A DNA stretch of 64,000 nucleotides from Rubripirellula tenax (GTDB lineage: Bacteria > Planctomycetota > Planctomycetia > Pirellulales > Pirellulaceae), in contig NZ_SJPW01000007.1 of the NCBI RefSeq assembly GCF_007860125.1, positions 372,001-436,000 on the forward strand. Reading direction: 5' to 3'. Under the pieces are notes generated by a model. The model saw only the letters and a program-made list of their open reading frames with translations. It was not told the origin of the DNA and searched no databases. Shown one piece after another: positions 63,781-64,000 of the stretch. Numbering within the stretch: position 1 is the first letter of the stretch; each line of letters opens with the position of its first letter. A program made the translations under genes and the position numbers.

Positions 63781-64000
63781 ATGGCTGCCACTTTTCCGCT
63801 CCGCATCGCCCTGGGTGGCGACCACGCTGGCTTTCCATTGAAAGAAGTCGTTGCCGCGAGACTGGGTAGCCAGGTCACGCAGATGACGGATTGTGGCACG
63901 CACGACACGTCCAGCTGCGATTACCCCGATTTCGCGATCGCGGTGGCTCGCGAGATCGTCCAGGGCCGAGCCGACCGAGGAATCGTCATTTGCGGCTCGG
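63781..64000 (+). CDS. rpiB: ribose 5-phosphate isomerase B (partial)
   Basis: The first 73 codons of an RpiB/LacAB family protein, cut by the right edge. IALGGDHAGFPLKE is the N-terminal substrate-binding motif (usually GSDHAG), then DCGTHDTSSCDYPDFAIAVA, and IVICGS, which in the complete protein continues into the anion hole TG. It interconverts ribose 5-phosphate and ribulose 5-phosphate. ATG 63781 gives the usual N-terminus. Confidence 0.92.
   Translation, partial: MAATFPLRIALGGDHAGFPLKEVVAARLGSQVTQMTDCGTHDTSSCDYPDFAIAVAREIVQGRADRGIVICGS

Overview
The window reads as ordinary chromosome from a planctomycete of the Pirellulaceae, close to Rhodopirellula. Evidence from gene content: a DUF1559 pilin-like protein with a small lipoprotein, a DUF1592-type cytochrome paired with a DUF1552 protein, two PEP-CTERM proteins, a Tat-exported Gfo/Idh/MocA oxidoreductase, a von Willebrand (vWA) protein beside an ECF sigma factor, and moderately GC-rich codon use. 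Ribosome binding sites are weak at many starts. I saw no tRNA, rRNA, CRISPR array, transposase or prophage gene. The phylum call is an inference from gene families, not from a marker-gene tree.

Layout. 1-4138 (minus): fatty-acid degradation operon fadD, fadI-like thiolase, fadJ/fadB-like protein cut by the left edge, joined by ATGA overlaps. 4407-5672 (minus): LarA-like protein. 5777-7963 (plus): fabZ-like, fabI and ilvE. 8113-11195 (minus): histidine kinase and NtrC-type regulator. 11370-18469 (minus): TPR protein, ExbB/TolQ, ExbD/TolR, a protein with a TonB-like anchor and squalene-cyclase-like repeats, then queG and a SprT-like protein. 18757-22353 (plus): smc. 22369-24651 (minus): ABC-2 exporter. 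24977-26498 (minus): DUF1559 protein and lipoprotein, followed by about 1.2 kb without a convincing gene that holds a MITE-like element. 27703-31782: DUF2141 protein, Wzz-like protein, DUF481-like outer-membrane protein and a small anchored protein. 32012-35022 (plus): HTH-PTS IIA fusion, an unknown partner and an oxidoreductase. 35156-38321 (plus): ECF sigma factor and a vWA protein with an anti-sigma-like N-terminus. 38365-42079: thioesterase, ACT protein, typA/bipA, His-rich lipoprotein. 42641-51736 (plus): complete nqrABCDEF, an apbE-nqrM fusion, a cytochrome c, a truncated haemoglobin and a small membrane protein. 51826-57110 (minus): outer-membrane-like protein, DUF1592 and DUF1552 proteins. 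57240-60272: AraC regulator divergent from a PEP-CTERM protein and a GH16-like hydrolase. 60339-61391 (minus): vWA PEP-CTERM protein. 61664-63451 (minus): ribosomal protein S1. 63781 to the right edge (plus): rpiB.

How the genes work together. The Nqr block encodes the Na+-translocating NADH:quinone oxidoreductase together with what looks like its maturation machinery: ApbE attaches FMN to NqrB and NqrC, and NqrM inserts the iron centre. Here both functions appear to be in one polypeptide. The TPR-ExbB-ExbD cluster looks like a proton-driven Tol/Ton motor whose third component keeps the TonB-type S-x3-H transmembrane motif but carries an alpha/alpha-toroid domain instead of a TonB C-terminus. 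The sigma factor and vWA protein look like a transmembrane signalling pair. These three loci are the best candidates for undescribed biology in the window.
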